A DNA stretch of 64,000 nucleotides, taken from contig CAAFUS010000006.1 in NCBI GenBank assembly GCA_900766265.1, forward strand, positions 1 to 64,000. The letters are read 5' to 3'. Source of the stretch: Pseudomonadaceae bacterium (GTDB lineage: Bacteria; Pseudomonadota; Gammaproteobacteria; Pseudomonadales; Pseudomonadaceae). Shown here piece after piece: positions 25,243 to 33,709 of this stretch. The notes under the pieces are model-generated. The model had not been told where the DNA came from. It searched no databases and saw nothing but the letters and a program-made list of their open reading frames with translations. Both the position numbers and the translations under genes were made by a program. How positions within the stretch are numbered: position 1 is the first letter of the stretch; each line of letters begins with the position of its first letter.

Positions 25243-25809
25243 TCAGGGCGTCGGCACGCGGGCCAGCACCCGCACCGGATCGGCCAGCGGCAGCTCGAGG
25301 ATGGCGGCCTCCCCGGAGCGCGGGAAGATTCCGGTCAGGGCAGTGATGTTCACCTGATGGCTGACCAGCACCAGCGGGTCGCCCGGCGGCATCGCCTCGA
25401 GGTCGCGCCGCAACGCGGCGGTATGAACGTCGCTGCGGTGTCTGTCGGTGATGAAGGAGTCGAGCGACGGCAGCGGGCGGACCTCGCCCAGCGCCATTTC
25501 CCGTGCGGTGTCCAGCGCGCGGCACCAGCGACTGCTGAATAGCTGCACACGGGTGATGCCTTTGGAACGCAACAGCTCGCCCCAGCGCTGCGCCTCGGCG
25601 CGACCGCGCGAATCGAGGTTGCGCTGGGTGCTGCAATTGGAAAGGACGAAACCGGCGGGATCTCCCAGCCCGGGCGCGGTGGCATGGCGCATCAGCAGCA
25701 GCGCCCGCCCCTCGCGCAATGCATTCCAGGCCTGCTCGTTCGCCCATGCCACGTGGGGGAATGCCAGTAGCGCCACCAGCCAGAGCCCGCCAAAAAGGCG
25801 TCCGGGCAC
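25243..25809 (-). CDS. secreted histidine-phosphatase-family protein
   Basis: A 188-residue phosphoglycerate-mutase-like fold with a signal peptide (RLFGGLWLVALLAFPHVAWA). The catalytic RHG motif is present as LLLMRHATAPGLGDP, followed by the Arg in LDSRGRAEAQRWGELL and the second His in PLVLVSHQVNITALTG. The start is set at GTG 25809, just after the stop of the upstream small protein; the longer frame would overlap that gene. Substrate unknown; relatives remove phosphate from lipids, sugars or SixA-type proteins. Confidence 0.8.
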   Translation of the reverse strand: MPGRLFGGLWLVALLAFPHVAWANEQAWNALREGRALLLMRHATAPGLGDPAGFVLSNCSTQRNLDSRGRAEAQRWGELLRSKGITRVQLFSSRWCRALDTAREMALGEVRPLPSLDSFITDRHRSDVHTAALRRDLEAMPPGDPLVLVSHQVNITALTGIFPRSGEAAILELPLADPVRVLARVPTP

Positions 25810-25811
25810 GG

Positions 25812-26003
25812 CTAGAGCCTCACTTTTCCCAGCGGCCCGGCAGCCCAGGCCCACATGACGATGCCGACCACCGGCAAAACGATGATCACCACTGACCAGA
25901 CGAATTTGCGCCCGGGCTCGATGCCACTACGCAGCACGAAGAACAGCGCAACGACATCGAGCACTACGACCAGCACCATCAGGATCGTGCTAAGGGTATC
26001 CAT
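25812..26003 (-). CDS. PLDc_N-domain small membrane protein, copy 1
   Basis: A 63-residue protein of two membrane spans with the PLDc_N (cardiolipin-synthase N-terminal) arrangement: VLVVVLDVVALFFVLRSG, then GRKFVWSVVIIVLPVVGIVMW. No phospholipase D domain follows. It is a paralogue of the gene just upstream (26051-26260) and overlaps no neighbour; the phosphatase GTG lies 2 nt after its stop. Function unknown; such proteins may modulate envelope lipid enzymes. Confidence 0.75.
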   Translation of the reverse strand: MDTLSTILMVLVVVLDVVALFFVLRSGIEPGRKFVWSVVIIVLPVVGIVMWAWAAGPLGKVRL

Positions 26004-26023
26004 GGCGCACCAGCTCTAAGAAC

Positions 26024-26044
26024 ATGCCCCGCAGAGCGGGGCGT
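26024..26044 (-). terminator. hairpin between the two PLDc_N genes
   Basis: A 9-bp stem with one wobble, ATGCCCCGC (26024-26032) and GCGGGGCGT (26036-26044), has an AGA loop. On the minus strand it is followed by ATGTTCTTAG, a modest T-rich tail, so it can act as a terminator or attenuator after the upstream copy. Confidence 0.55.
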
Positions 26045-26050
26045 CCAGCT

Positions 26051-26260
26051 TCAGGGTCGAAGCTGACCGGCATCGCCGTTGCGGTTGCCGCGCGGGCCCA
26101 TGATGCCCCAGATGATCAGGCCCAGAACCGGCAGGATCACGATCAGCAACACCCAGAGAATCTTCTTGCCGGTCTCGCTGTCGCTTCGCAGCACGCTGAC
26201 GATCGCCCAGATATCGAGCAGAAGAATGATCAGGCCGAAAATTCCGCCAAAGGCATCCAT
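26051..26260 (-). CDS. PLDc_N-domain small membrane protein, copy 2
   Basis: A 69-residue two-span protein, GLIILLLDIWAIVSVLRSDSE followed by GKKILWVLLIVILPVLGLIIWGIMGPRG, with the same core spacing as copy 1 (LD..A...VLRS..E.G.K..W....I.LPV.G...W). It precedes copy 1 on the minus strand with a hairpin between. The two probably arose by tandem duplication. No enzymatic motif. Confidence 0.75.
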   Translation of the reverse strand: MDAFGGIFGLIILLLDIWAIVSVLRSDSETGKKILWVLLIVILPVLGLIIWGIMGPRGNRNGDAGQLRP

Positions 26261-26336
26261 GAAGTCGCTCCTGTTTCAGGTAGGTTCCTAATCTAGGATG
26301 CCGGGGCGGTAACAGGGTTCAGTCCAGGCGGGAGCC

Positions 26337-27020
26337 TCAGTGGACCGAAAGATCGATATCGGTGAACGACGCGACGACCGGATGTCCGGGCAGCTCGCCA
26401 CCGTCGCGGGCGAGCCCGCAGGTGCGCATGCCAGCGCTGCGGGCAGCGTCTAGCTCCTGCACCACGTCGGACAGGAACAGGATCTGCTCAGCCGGCAGCC
26501 CAACCGCACCTGCGATGCGCTCGTAGGCCTCCGGCTCACGCTTGTTGCCCGTGTTGGTATCGAAGAAGTCGCTGAACAGTGGCGTCAGGTCGCCCGCCTC
26601 GGAGCAACCGAAGATCAGCTTCTGCGCCTGCACCGAGCCCGACGAATAGACGTAGAGCCGATAACCGTCCGCATGCCAGCGGCGAAGCGCATCGACCGCG
26701 TCGGGATATACATGCCCCTTGAGCTGACCAGCCCGATAGCCCTTTGCCCAGACCATTCCCTGCAGTGCCTTGAGGGGCGTCGCCTTGCGATCGGCCGCGA
26801 TCCATTCCAGAAGGATTTCGATGACGCGCTCGGTACTGGCGTCCTGCTCGCCGCTTTCCTGACGCACGGCCTCCAGCTGCGCGGCGACATCGGGCTGGCT
26901 GGCGTAGGTGCGCACGTAGGTCGGCAGGTGCTTCCTGGCGTAGGGAAACAGTACATCGAAGACAAAGCTGACGGCGCTGGTGGTGCCCTCGATGTCGGTA
27001 AGGATAGCTTTGATGGTCAT
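26337..27020 (-). CDS. mtnC: enolase-phosphatase E1 (methionine salvage)
   Basis: A 227-residue HAD-family enzyme that enolises and dephosphorylates 2,3-diketo-5-methylthiopentyl-1-phosphate. The HAD motif I is AILTDIEGTTSAVSFVFDVL, with VYSSGSVQAQKLIFG and LFLSDVVQELDAARSAGM as later motifs. Start at MTIKAILTDI (27020); the longer frame runs into the spacer to mtnD. Last gene of the MFS-mtnB-mtnD-mtnC operon. Confidence 0.95.
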   Translation of the reverse strand: MTIKAILTDIEGTTSAVSFVFDVLFPYARKHLPTYVRTYASQPDVAAQLEAVRQESGEQDASTERVIEILLEWIAADRKATPLKALQGMVWAKGYRAGQLKGHVYPDAVDALRRWHADGYRLYVYSSGSVQAQKLIFGCSEAGDLTPLFSDFFDTNTGNKREPEAYERIAGAVGLPAEQILFLSDVVQELDAARSAGMRTCGLARDGGELPGHPVVASFTDIDLSVH

Positions 27021-27091
27021 GATGTTTCCCAAGATGCGACGGCGGCCGGATTGGAGGCCGGCGACCACCGATGCGGCCGCCGCAGTGGTGA

Positions 27092-27637
27092 TCAGTCTTC
27101 CAGACGCGGGAAGCGGCTGGCGATGTCTTCGCCGGTGAAATGCGCGACCCAGCCTTCCGGATTGTTGAACAGGCGAATGGCGACGAAATGTGGGTGTTCA
27201 CCCATGTCGAACCAGTGCGGCGTGCCGGCAGGCACCGAGATCAGGTCGTTCTTCTCGCACAGAACCGCATAGACGTAATCGTCGATATGAAGCGTGAAAA
27301 GGCCCCGACCGGCGACGAAGAAACGGACTTCGTCCTCGGCGTGACGGTGCTCGTCGAGAAACTTGGCGCGCAGTTCGGCCTTCTGCGGGTGGTCGCGGTC
27401 GAGGCTGATCACATCGACAGTGACGTAGCCTCGCTCGGCCTTGAGCCGCTCGATCTGGGGCCGGTAGGCGGCGATCACCTCCTCCTGGGAGGCGCCGGCC
27501 GCCACCGGCACGCTCGCTTCCCAGCGCTCGAAGCGCACGCCGACTTCGGCCAGCGTGGCGGCGATGTCCTCGGCATGGGTCAGAACCTTGTTCGGCAGCT
27601 CGGGCGATGCCTGGTGATAAACGCTGAGTGTGCTCAT
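27092..27637 (-). CDS. mtnD: acireductone dioxygenase
   Basis: A 181-residue cupin that converts acireductone plus O2 to the keto acid precursor of methionine (Fe form) or to off-pathway products (Ni form). Metal ligands are visible in DEHRHAEDEVRFFV (His-x-His-x3-Glu) and the later His in PAGTPHWFDMGEHPHF. Start at MSTLSVYHQA (27637). It sits between mtnB and mtnC. Confidence 0.96.
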   Translation of the reverse strand: MSTLSVYHQASPELPNKVLTHAEDIAATLAEVGVRFERWEASVPVAAGASQEEVIAAYRPQIERLKAERGYVTVDVISLDRDHPQKAELRAKFLDEHRHAEDEVRFFVAGRGLFTLHIDDYVYAVLCEKNDLISVPAGTPHWFDMGEHPHFVAIRLFNNPEGWVAHFTGEDIASRFPRLED

Positions 27638-27699
27638 GGTCGATTTCCGCTCGGTTTCTGGCCGCGGACGCATAGCGCCTAGCGGCATGTTTCAGGGAA

Positions 27700-28323
27700 T
27701 TAGTCAGTCCGCCGCAGCGCGCGCATAGCGAGTTCGCATTCGAAGAGGAATTCGAAGGCCTCTATCTGGCGCAGCGCATCGCTCATCTGCGCCCCCCAGG
27801 TGTAGAGCCCGTGGCCGCGAATCAGGTAGCCGACACAGTCGGGGTGCGTTTCGAGCCAGGGCTGGATGCGCCCGGCCAGGCGGGCGATGTCCTGATCGTT
27901 GTCGAAGATCGGCACCAGCACCTGGCTCTCATGGGTCGAGATGCCCGCAAAAGCTTTCTGCAGCTCGTAATCGGCGAATACCAGCGAGTCGCCGAGGCTG
28001 ATCCGCGACAACACGGTCGCGTTCACCGAATGGGTATGCAGTACCGCACCGATGTCCGGCTTCCAGGCGTACAGCTGGGTGTGCAGCAGGGTTTCGGCCG
28101 AAGGTTTCTTCCCAGGTTCGAGGCTCTGGCCCTGCATGTCGACCACGAGCAAGTCGTCCGGGCCGAGTTCGCCCTTGTGCTTGCCCGACACGGTGAGCAG
28201 CACCTCGGTATCGCCCAGGCGCGCCGAATAGTTGCTACTGGTGGCGGGCGACCAGCCGCGACCGTAGAGAAAGCGCCCCGCCTCGATGATGGCGTGGGAA
28301 AGGGATTCACGTGTGGCAGTCAT
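27700..28323 (-). CDS. mtnB: methylthioribulose-1-phosphate dehydratase
   Basis: A 207-residue class II aldolase-fold enzyme that dehydrates 5-methylthioribulose-1-phosphate. Zn ligands lie in VLHTHSVNATVLSRIS and RGHGLYTWG; RGWSPATSSNYSAR is the substrate-phosphate region. The ATG at 28323 overlaps the MFS gene stop (ATGA), giving translational coupling; a much longer open frame upstream is a shadow of that MFS gene. No mtnA or mtnP/mtnK lies in the operon. Confidence 0.94.
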   Translation of the reverse strand: MTATRESLSHAIIEAGRFLYGRGWSPATSSNYSARLGDTEVLLTVSGKHKGELGPDDLLVVDMQGQSLEPGKKPSAETLLHTQLYAWKPDIGAVLHTHSVNATVLSRISLGDSLVFADYELQKAFAGISTHESQVLVPIFDNDQDIARLAGRIQPWLETHPDCVGYLIRGHGLYTWGAQMSDALRQIEAFEFLFECELAMRALRRTD

Positions 28324-29471
28324 GCCCGGTCCTCTTGCAACGGGATGACAATGATAACGGCTGCAGCCAGCGCCGCCAGGCTGGCGATCGCAAAGGTCCC
28401 TACCGGGCCGAGGCTGGTCCAGGTGTAACCGGAATACAACGCGCCGAGCGCCCCGCCGATGCCAGCCAGCGAGGCGTACAGCGCCTGACCCTGTCCTTGC
28501 TGACGATGCCCGAAGCTGTGCTGGACGAAATGGATGGCCGCCGCATGGAAACTGCCGAAGGTGGCGGCATGCATCAACTGGGCGCCCAGCAACACTGCCA
28601 GGTTGTCGGCCAGCGCGCCGAGCAGCAGCCAGCGCACGGCCGCGAGAACGAAACTCGCCATCAGTACCTGACGCAGGCTGAAGCGCGCCAGGATCGGGAC
28701 CATCACTAGGAACAGCAACACCTCGGCGACCACGCCGAGACTCCATAGCAGGCCGATGGTGGCCCGCGGGTAGCCGAGGCTTTCCAGATGGATGCTGAAG
28801 AAGGTGTAGTAGGGCCCATGGGACAGCTGCATCAGGCCGACGGCCAGATAGAACGCCAGTACCGGCTTGCGAAACAGCTGGCGCAGGAAGCCGCCCTCGC
28901 CGGGCCGCTCGTCACGCTGCTGCGGCTGGGCGTTGGGCACCCAGGCGCTGCTGACGACGATGCCAGCCATGATCACGATGATCGCCAGCGGGTAGACGCC
29001 CAGGCCGAAGCGGTCGAACAGCACGCCCAGGCCGACCACCGCCAGGATGAAACCGATGCTGCCCCATACCCGGATCTGGCTGTAGCGCGAGGCCTGGTCG
29101 CGCAGGTGCGCCAGGGTGATGACCTCGAACTGCGGCAGCACGGCGTGCCAGAAGAATGCATGCAACGCCATCACCAGCGCCAGCCATGCGTAGCTCTTGC
29201 TGTAGAAGATAAGCGCGAAGGAAAGCAGCGTACAGAGCGCGCCGATGCGCACGATCACCAGCCGCTGGCCGGTGCGGTCGCCCAGCCACCCCCACAGGTT
29301 CGGCGCCAGGCAACGCATCAGCATCGGAATGGCGACCAGCTCGCCGATACGCTCGGCGGCGAAGCCCAGGTGATCGAAATAGAGCCCGAGGAACGGCGCC
29401 GTCGCCCCGAGCAGGGCGAAATAGAACAGGTAGAAGCCAGACAGGCGCCAGTAGGGCAACGCGGTGCTCAT
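28320..29471 (-). CDS. MFS transporter (HcaT/PPP family) of the methionine-salvage operon
   Basis: A 383-residue, 12-span major-facilitator protein of the MFS_1_like (phenylpropionate/nucleoside-H+) group. The N-terminus YWRLSGFYLFYFALLGATAPFLGLYFD and the motif LWGWLGDRTGQRL are typical. Start at MSTALPYWRL (29471). Overlap of its stop with mtnB ties it to salvage; I infer that it moves a methylthio sugar or nucleoside, or simply shares the operon. The same order exists in P. aeruginosa (from memory). Confidence 0.88.
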   Translation of the reverse strand: MSTALPYWRLSGFYLFYFALLGATAPFLGLYFDHLGFAAERIGELVAIPMLMRCLAPNLWGWLGDRTGQRLVIVRIGALCTLLSFALIFYSKSYAWLALVMALHAFFWHAVLPQFEVITLAHLRDQASRYSQIRVWGSIGFILAVVGLGVLFDRFGLGVYPLAIIVIMAGIVVSSAWVPNAQPQQRDERPGEGGFLRQLFRKPVLAFYLAVGLMQLSHGPYYTFFSIHLESLGYPRATIGLLWSLGVVAEVLLFLVMVPILARFSLRQVLMASFVLAAVRWLLLGALADNLAVLLGAQLMHAATFGSFHAAAIHFVQHSFGHRQQGQGQALYASLAGIGGALGALYSGYTWTSLGPVGTFAIASLAALAAAVIIVIPLQEDRA

Positions 29472-29520
29472 GCCGGATCGTGCACGAGTGCGTACGCCGT
29501 CGACGCCACGGGCCAGCGTT

Positions 29521-30612
29521 TCAAAGCTGTGGCAATACCGGCGTGTCGACCTGCACATCGGCGTTCTGCCCACGGTGACGCAGCAGGTGGTCGAGCAGGA
29601 CGATGGCCATCATCGCCTCGGCGATCGGCGTGGCGCGGATGCCGACGCAAGGGTCGTGGCGTCCCTTGGTGATGACGTCCGACGCGCTGCCGTCGACACT
29701 GATCGAACGGCCCGGCGTGGTGATGCTGGAGGTGGGCTTGAGCGCCAGATGCGCGACGATCGGCTGGCCGCTGGAGATCCCGCCGAGGATCCCGCCAGCG
29801 TTGTTTGACAGAAACCCCTCGGGCGTGAGCTCGTCGCGATGCTCGGTCCCCCGCTGGGCGACCGAGGCGAAGCCGACGCCGATCTCGACGCCCTTCACCG
29901 CGTTGATACTCATCAGCGCATGGGCGAGGTCCGCGTCGAGGCGATCGAAGATCGGCTCGCCGAGACCCGGCGGCACGCCTTCGGCGATCACCGTGATCTT
30001 CGCGCCCACCGAGTCCTGGTCACGGCGCAACTGATCCATGTAGGCCTCCAGCTCCGCGACCTTGTCCGGGTCGGGACTGAAGAAGGCGTTCCGCTCGACG
30101 CTGTCCCATCCCTTGAAGGCGATCTCGATCGGCCCGAGCTGGCTCATGTAGCCGCGCACCCGGATCCCCAGCTTCGCCAGGTATTTCTTGGCGATGGCCC
30201 CGGCGGCCACGCGCATCGCGGTTTCGCGAGCCGAACTGCGGCCGCCGCCGCGGTAGTCGCGCACGCCATACTTGTGGTGGTAGGTGTAGTCTGCATGGGC
30301 CGGACGGAAAAGGTCCTTGATCGCCGAGTAGTCCTTGGACTTCTGGTCGGTGTTGCGGATCAGCAGCCCGATCGGCGTGCCGGTGGTGCGGCCTTCGAAC
30401 ACCCCGGAAAGGATCTCGACCTCGTCGGCCTCCTGGCGCTGTGTGGTATGACGGCTGGTGCCCGGCTTGCGCCGGTCGAGGTCGCGCTGCAGGTCGGCGC
30501 TGCTCAGTTCGAGGCCGGGCGGGCATCCGTCGACGATGGCCACCAGTGCCGGACCATGGCTTTCACCAGCGGTGGTGACGGTGAACAGTTTGCCGAAAGT
30601 ATTGCCGGACAT
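29521..30612 (-). CDS. aroC: chorismate synthase
   Basis: A 363-residue FMN-dependent enzyme converting EPSP to chorismate. Signature regions are SHGPALVAIVDGCPPGLELS near the N-terminus, YRGGGRSSARETAMRVAAGA and NAGGILGGISSGQPI with RATPIAEAM near the C-terminus. Length is normal. It precedes the MFS-mtn operon on the same strand with a 49-nt gap. Confidence 0.97.
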   Translation of the reverse strand: MSGNTFGKLFTVTTAGESHGPALVAIVDGCPPGLELSSADLQRDLDRRKPGTSRHTTQRQEADEVEILSGVFEGRTTGTPIGLLIRNTDQKSKDYSAIKDLFRPAHADYTYHHKYGVRDYRGGGRSSARETAMRVAAGAIAKKYLAKLGIRVRGYMSQLGPIEIAFKGWDSVERNAFFSPDPDKVAELEAYMDQLRRDQDSVGAKITVIAEGVPPGLGEPIFDRLDADLAHALMSINAVKGVEIGVGFASVAQRGTEHRDELTPEGFLSNNAGGILGGISSGQPIVAHLALKPTSSITTPGRSISVDGSASDVITKGRHDPCVGIRATPIAEAMMAIVLLDHLLRHRGQNADVQVDTPVLPQL

Positions 30613-30761
30613 GCACGACGCTCCGCGAACGACCTTGAGAAAGGGCCGGCAGTATACCTGAGCCGACCGCTGTTTCGCTGTTCACGGCGATGCGCCTACA
30701 CTCGCGCCGAACCTTGAGACACCTGCTGCGTCCAACGCCGCGTCGTCGAAACGAATCCGCC

Positions 30762-31724
30762 ATGCGCCTCCTACTGATCGCCCTGCTCGCCATGCTCGCC
30801 CCTTCCCTCCAGGCACAGACCCTTCTCCAGCAGCCCGTGCGCCTGGAGACGCCGACCGGCGTGCTGCACGGCAGCCTGATGCTGCCAAAGCGCGACACCG
30901 CCGTACCCGTCGCGCTGCTGATAGCGGGCTCCGGGCCGACCGACCGCGACGGCAACAACCCCGACGCCCACAACGATGCACTCAAGCGCCTCGCCCGGAC
31001 GCTGGCCGGGTTGGGCGTGGCCAGCGTGCGATACGACAAGCGCGGCATCGCCGCCAGCAGGCCGGCCGCGCCGGACGAGCGCGACCTCAGCGTCGAGGGC
31101 TATGTCGAGGATGCCGTCGGCTGGGTCCGTCAGCTCAGGCGGGACGCCCGCTTCGCCTCGGTGATCCTGATCGGCCACAGCGAAGGGGCCCTAATCGCCA
31201 GCCTGGCCGCCCCCGCCGCCCGGGCCGATGCGGTGATCTCGATCGCCGGCACGGGTGAACCGGTGGATATCCTGTTGCGCGACCAGCTGCAGGGCCGCCT
31301 GCCGCCACCGCTGCTGGCGACCAGCTTCTACCTGCTCGACGAACTCAAGGCCGGGCGCCAGCATGCGGACATACCGCCGCCGCTGCAGGCCCTGTTCCGC
31401 CCGAGCGTCCAGCCCTACCTGATCTCACTGTTCCGCCAGGACCCCGCCGCCGCCTTCGCCGCGCTGCAGATGCCCGCCCTGATCATCCAGGGTCGGCACG
31501 ACATCCAGGTCAGCGTGGCCGACGCCCAGGCCCTGCAACGCTCCAAGCCCGACGCCGAGCTGGCTTTGATCGACGGCATGAATCACGTGCTGCGCATCGT
31601 GCCGGCCGAGCGCGATCGCCAGATGGCCTCCTACAACGACCCCTCGCTGCCGATCGCCCGGGCGGTCGGCGAGCACATCGGTCGCTTCCTGGGCAACCAC
31701 GGCCTGCTGTCACCCTCTAGATAA
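30762..31724 (+). CDS. secreted alpha/beta-hydrolase family protein
   Basis: A 320-residue protein with a signal peptide (LLIALLAMLAPSLQAQ). The hydrolase fold shows the oxyanion region LLIAGSGPTDRDGNNP, nucleophile elbow GHSEGALIAS, acid IIQGRHDIQVS and catalytic His in IDGMNHVL. This matches the S9/BAAT-like hydrolases often annotated as serine aminopeptidase S33. Start at the signal-peptide Met (30762). Substrate unknown. Divergent from aroC. Confidence 0.83.
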   Translation: MRLLLIALLAMLAPSLQAQTLLQQPVRLETPTGVLHGSLMLPKRDTAVPVALLIAGSGPTDRDGNNPDAHNDALKRLARTLAGLGVASVRYDKRGIAASRPAAPDERDLSVEGYVEDAVGWVRQLRRDARFASVILIGHSEGALIASLAAPAARADAVISIAGTGEPVDILLRDQLQGRLPPPLLATSFYLLDELKAGRQHADIPPPLQALFRPSVQPYLISLFRQDPAAAFAALQMPALIIQGRHDIQVSVADAQALQRSKPDAELALIDGMNHVLRIVPAERDRQMASYNDPSLPIARAVGEHIGRFLGNHGLLSPSR

Positions 31725-31808
31725 TCGCCAGCTGGCCGATACCCTGCTGCACAGGCAGGGCGCGGCGCTTCGCAGCCCCTCGCCGCGCGCCGAGACGATG
31801 CAGGGCCC

Positions 31809-32606
31809 ATGATGACCGATACACCCGCGACCCCGATGGAAACCGATGCCGATGCCGCTGCCGAAGCGGCGCTGGCGCCGCATCCCTGGGCCGAGCTGCA
31901 GGCCGAGCGTTTTCGCCTGCTTCGCCTTGCGCCCCTGCCCACCGACCGCGCCACCGGTGCGCGGCCGCTGCGCTTCGTCCAGTTCGGCGAGGTGGAACGC
32001 CACACGTCGCAGCAGAGCCTGCTGCGACTGTTCATCCAGTTGCCCGGCCAGGCGCTACACCGGCAGCAGAACGTACTGGAAGTGTGGGCCGACCACCACA
32101 GCAAGGAAGTACGCTTCGGCCCGGACACCGGGCTCAAGATCGAGCCTCTGAACCGGGGCCTTGGGCGCTTCCTGCTGGCCCGGGGCGCCGCCTGGGCGAA
32201 AAAGCGCTGGGCTCACTATCAGATCGAGGGCGGATCGCTGAGCATGAAGGATGTCCTGAGCGAAGACGCCCGGATGCGCCGCGACCACTTCCTCAAGGCC
32301 CAGGGATTCGATGTCGACTATCCCGATGCCCGGGCGCTGAAGGCCACCTACGCCGCCCCGCGCGTCAGCGCGCTGCACGGCGACTGGAACGAGGACAAGG
32401 TGCAGATCGTCGAACTGCTCGACGGCGCCGCGATGCTCGAACAGGCCGATCGCAGCCTGCTGGAGCAGGAGGCGACGATCCGTACGCTGCAGGAGCGCAT
32501 GACCCGTTTCCAGCGCGAAGATGGCACCCTGCGCTTCACCATCGTCTGCCTCGTGGCCTTCGCGCTGTTCCAGGCCGGGCTGCTGATCTGGATCGCGACG
32601 CGCTGA
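31809..32606 (+). CDS. conserved hypothetical protein with C-terminal membrane anchor
   Basis: A 265-residue protein of no family I recognise. The N-terminus is acidic/Ala-rich. The middle contains RGLGRFLLARGAAWAKKRW and a long hydrophilic section. A coiled-coil-like helix (EQADRSLLEQEATIRTLQER) runs into a single C-terminal span (FTIVCLVAFALFQAGLLIWI) ending two residues before the end. That layout is of a tail-anchored cytoplasmic protein. It faces prmB with one nucleotide between stops. A homologue in the same place in P. aeruginosa is expected from synteny. Confidence 0.72.
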   Translation: MMTDTPATPMETDADAAAEAALAPHPWAELQAERFRLLRLAPLPTDRATGARPLRFVQFGEVERHTSQQSLLRLFIQLPGQALHRQQNVLEVWADHHSKEVRFGPDTGLKIEPLNRGLGRFLLARGAAWAKKRWAHYQIEGGSLSMKDVLSEDARMRRDHFLKAQGFDVDYPDARALKATYAAPRVSALHGDWNEDKVQIVELLDGAAMLEQADRSLLEQEATIRTLQERMTRFQREDGTLRFTIVCLVAFALFQAGLLIWIATR

Positions 32607-32607
32607 C

Positions 32608-33528
32608 TCAGCCCTTTAGCCGGGAGCGGAATAGCGCCTGGTGCTCGCGGCACTGCTTGGCGGCCAGAAGGAAAACCCCATGCCCGCCGCGGGAAAACTC
32701 CAACCAGGTGAAATCCACTTCCGGATAGAGCGCCTGGACGTGGACCTGGCTGTTGCCCACCTCGACGATCAGCGTGCCCTTCTCGGTCAGATGGTCGGCC
32801 GCCTCGGCGAGCATCCGCCGCACCAGATCCAGCCCGTCCTCGCCGCACGCCAACCCCATCGCCGGCTCGTGGCCGAACTCAGGCGGCATGTCGGCGAAAT
32901 CCTCGGCATCCACATAGGGCGGGTTGGAGACGATCAGGTCGAAGCGCTGCCCCGGCAGGCCGTCGAAACCATCGCCCTGGACCGTGTAGACGCGTTCTTC
33001 GAGGCCATGCTGCTCGATGTTGCGGTTGGCGATCTCGAGGGCATCGAACGACAGATCGGCCAGCACCACCTCGGCCTCCATGAACTCGTAGGCACAGGCG
33101 ATGCCAATGCACCCCGAGCCAGTGCAGAGATCGAGGATCCGCGCCGGCTCCTGGGCCAGCCAGGGCCTGAACTGCTGTTCGATCAGCTCGGCGATCGGCG
33201 ATCGCGGCACCAGCACGCGCTCGTCGACGATGAAGGGCAGGCCACAGAACCACGCTTGCCCCAGCAGGTACGCGGTGGGTACGCGCTCCTCGATGCGGCG
33301 GCGCAGCAACTCGGTGAGATGCTTGCGCTCGTCGTCCTCCAGACGGCAGTCGAGATAGCTGTCAGCGATCTCGTAGGGCAGATGCAACGCGCCCAGCACC
33401 AGCTGCCGCGCGTCGTCCCAGGCGTTGTCGGTGCCATGGCCGAAGAACAGCTGCTCGGCGTGGAAGCGGCTGACGGCCCATCGGATGTAATCACGCAGGG
33501 TACGCAGGCGCGATGGCGAAGCGGTCAC
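32608..33528 (-). CDS. prmB: ribosomal protein L3 glutamine N5-methyltransferase
   Basis: A 306-residue class I SAM methyltransferase of the PrmB/HemK group. The SAM loop ILDLCTGSGCIGIACAYEF and the catalytic NPPY in LIVSNPPYVDAEDF are clear; the PrmB-type N-terminal helical domain (RDYIRWAVSRFHAEQLFFGHGTDN) separates it from PrmC. The start is a GTG at 33528 with GGAG 7 nt upstream. Length is normal. Confidence 0.95.
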   Translation of the reverse strand: MTASPSRLRTLRDYIRWAVSRFHAEQLFFGHGTDNAWDDARQLVLGALHLPYEIADSYLDCRLEDDERKHLTELLRRRIEERVPTAYLLGQAWFCGLPFIVDERVLVPRSPIAELIEQQFRPWLAQEPARILDLCTGSGCIGIACAYEFMEAEVVLADLSFDALEIANRNIEQHGLEERVYTVQGDGFDGLPGQRFDLIVSNPPYVDAEDFADMPPEFGHEPAMGLACGEDGLDLVRRMLAEAADHLTEKGTLIVEVGNSQVHVQALYPEVDFTWLEFSRGGHGVFLLAAKQCREHQALFRSRLKG

Positions 33529-33546
33529 AGAGCATCTCCCAGGGTC

Positions 33547-33581
33547 AAAGGGCGGCAGTTTAGCTCAGCCATATGCCCTTT
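33547..33581. terminator. possible terminator-like stem upstream of prmB
   Basis: AAAGGGC-GGC (33547-33556) can pair with GCC-atat-GCCCTTT (33568-33581). On the plus strand it runs into TTTCTCC, so it would stop plus-strand transcription leaving antisense prmB. The weak interior makes this tentative. The rest of the 181-nt spacer is unremarkable. Confidence 0.3.
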
Positions 33582-33709
33582 TTCTCCTGCGCCGGCCAGC
33601 GTCGATGCCATGAGCGCAGCACCTCGACACAGGACTCATTGCATCGCAGCGGTTCACATCCTCGTCATCTAGCGCCACAATCACCGCTCTTTCACACAAG
33701 GAGTCAGCA

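Noticed and set aside
28324..28746. N-terminal extension of mtnB fused to MFS sequence
   Set aside because: It is the MFS gene read in another frame; the coupled ATG at 28323 gives a complete MtnB.
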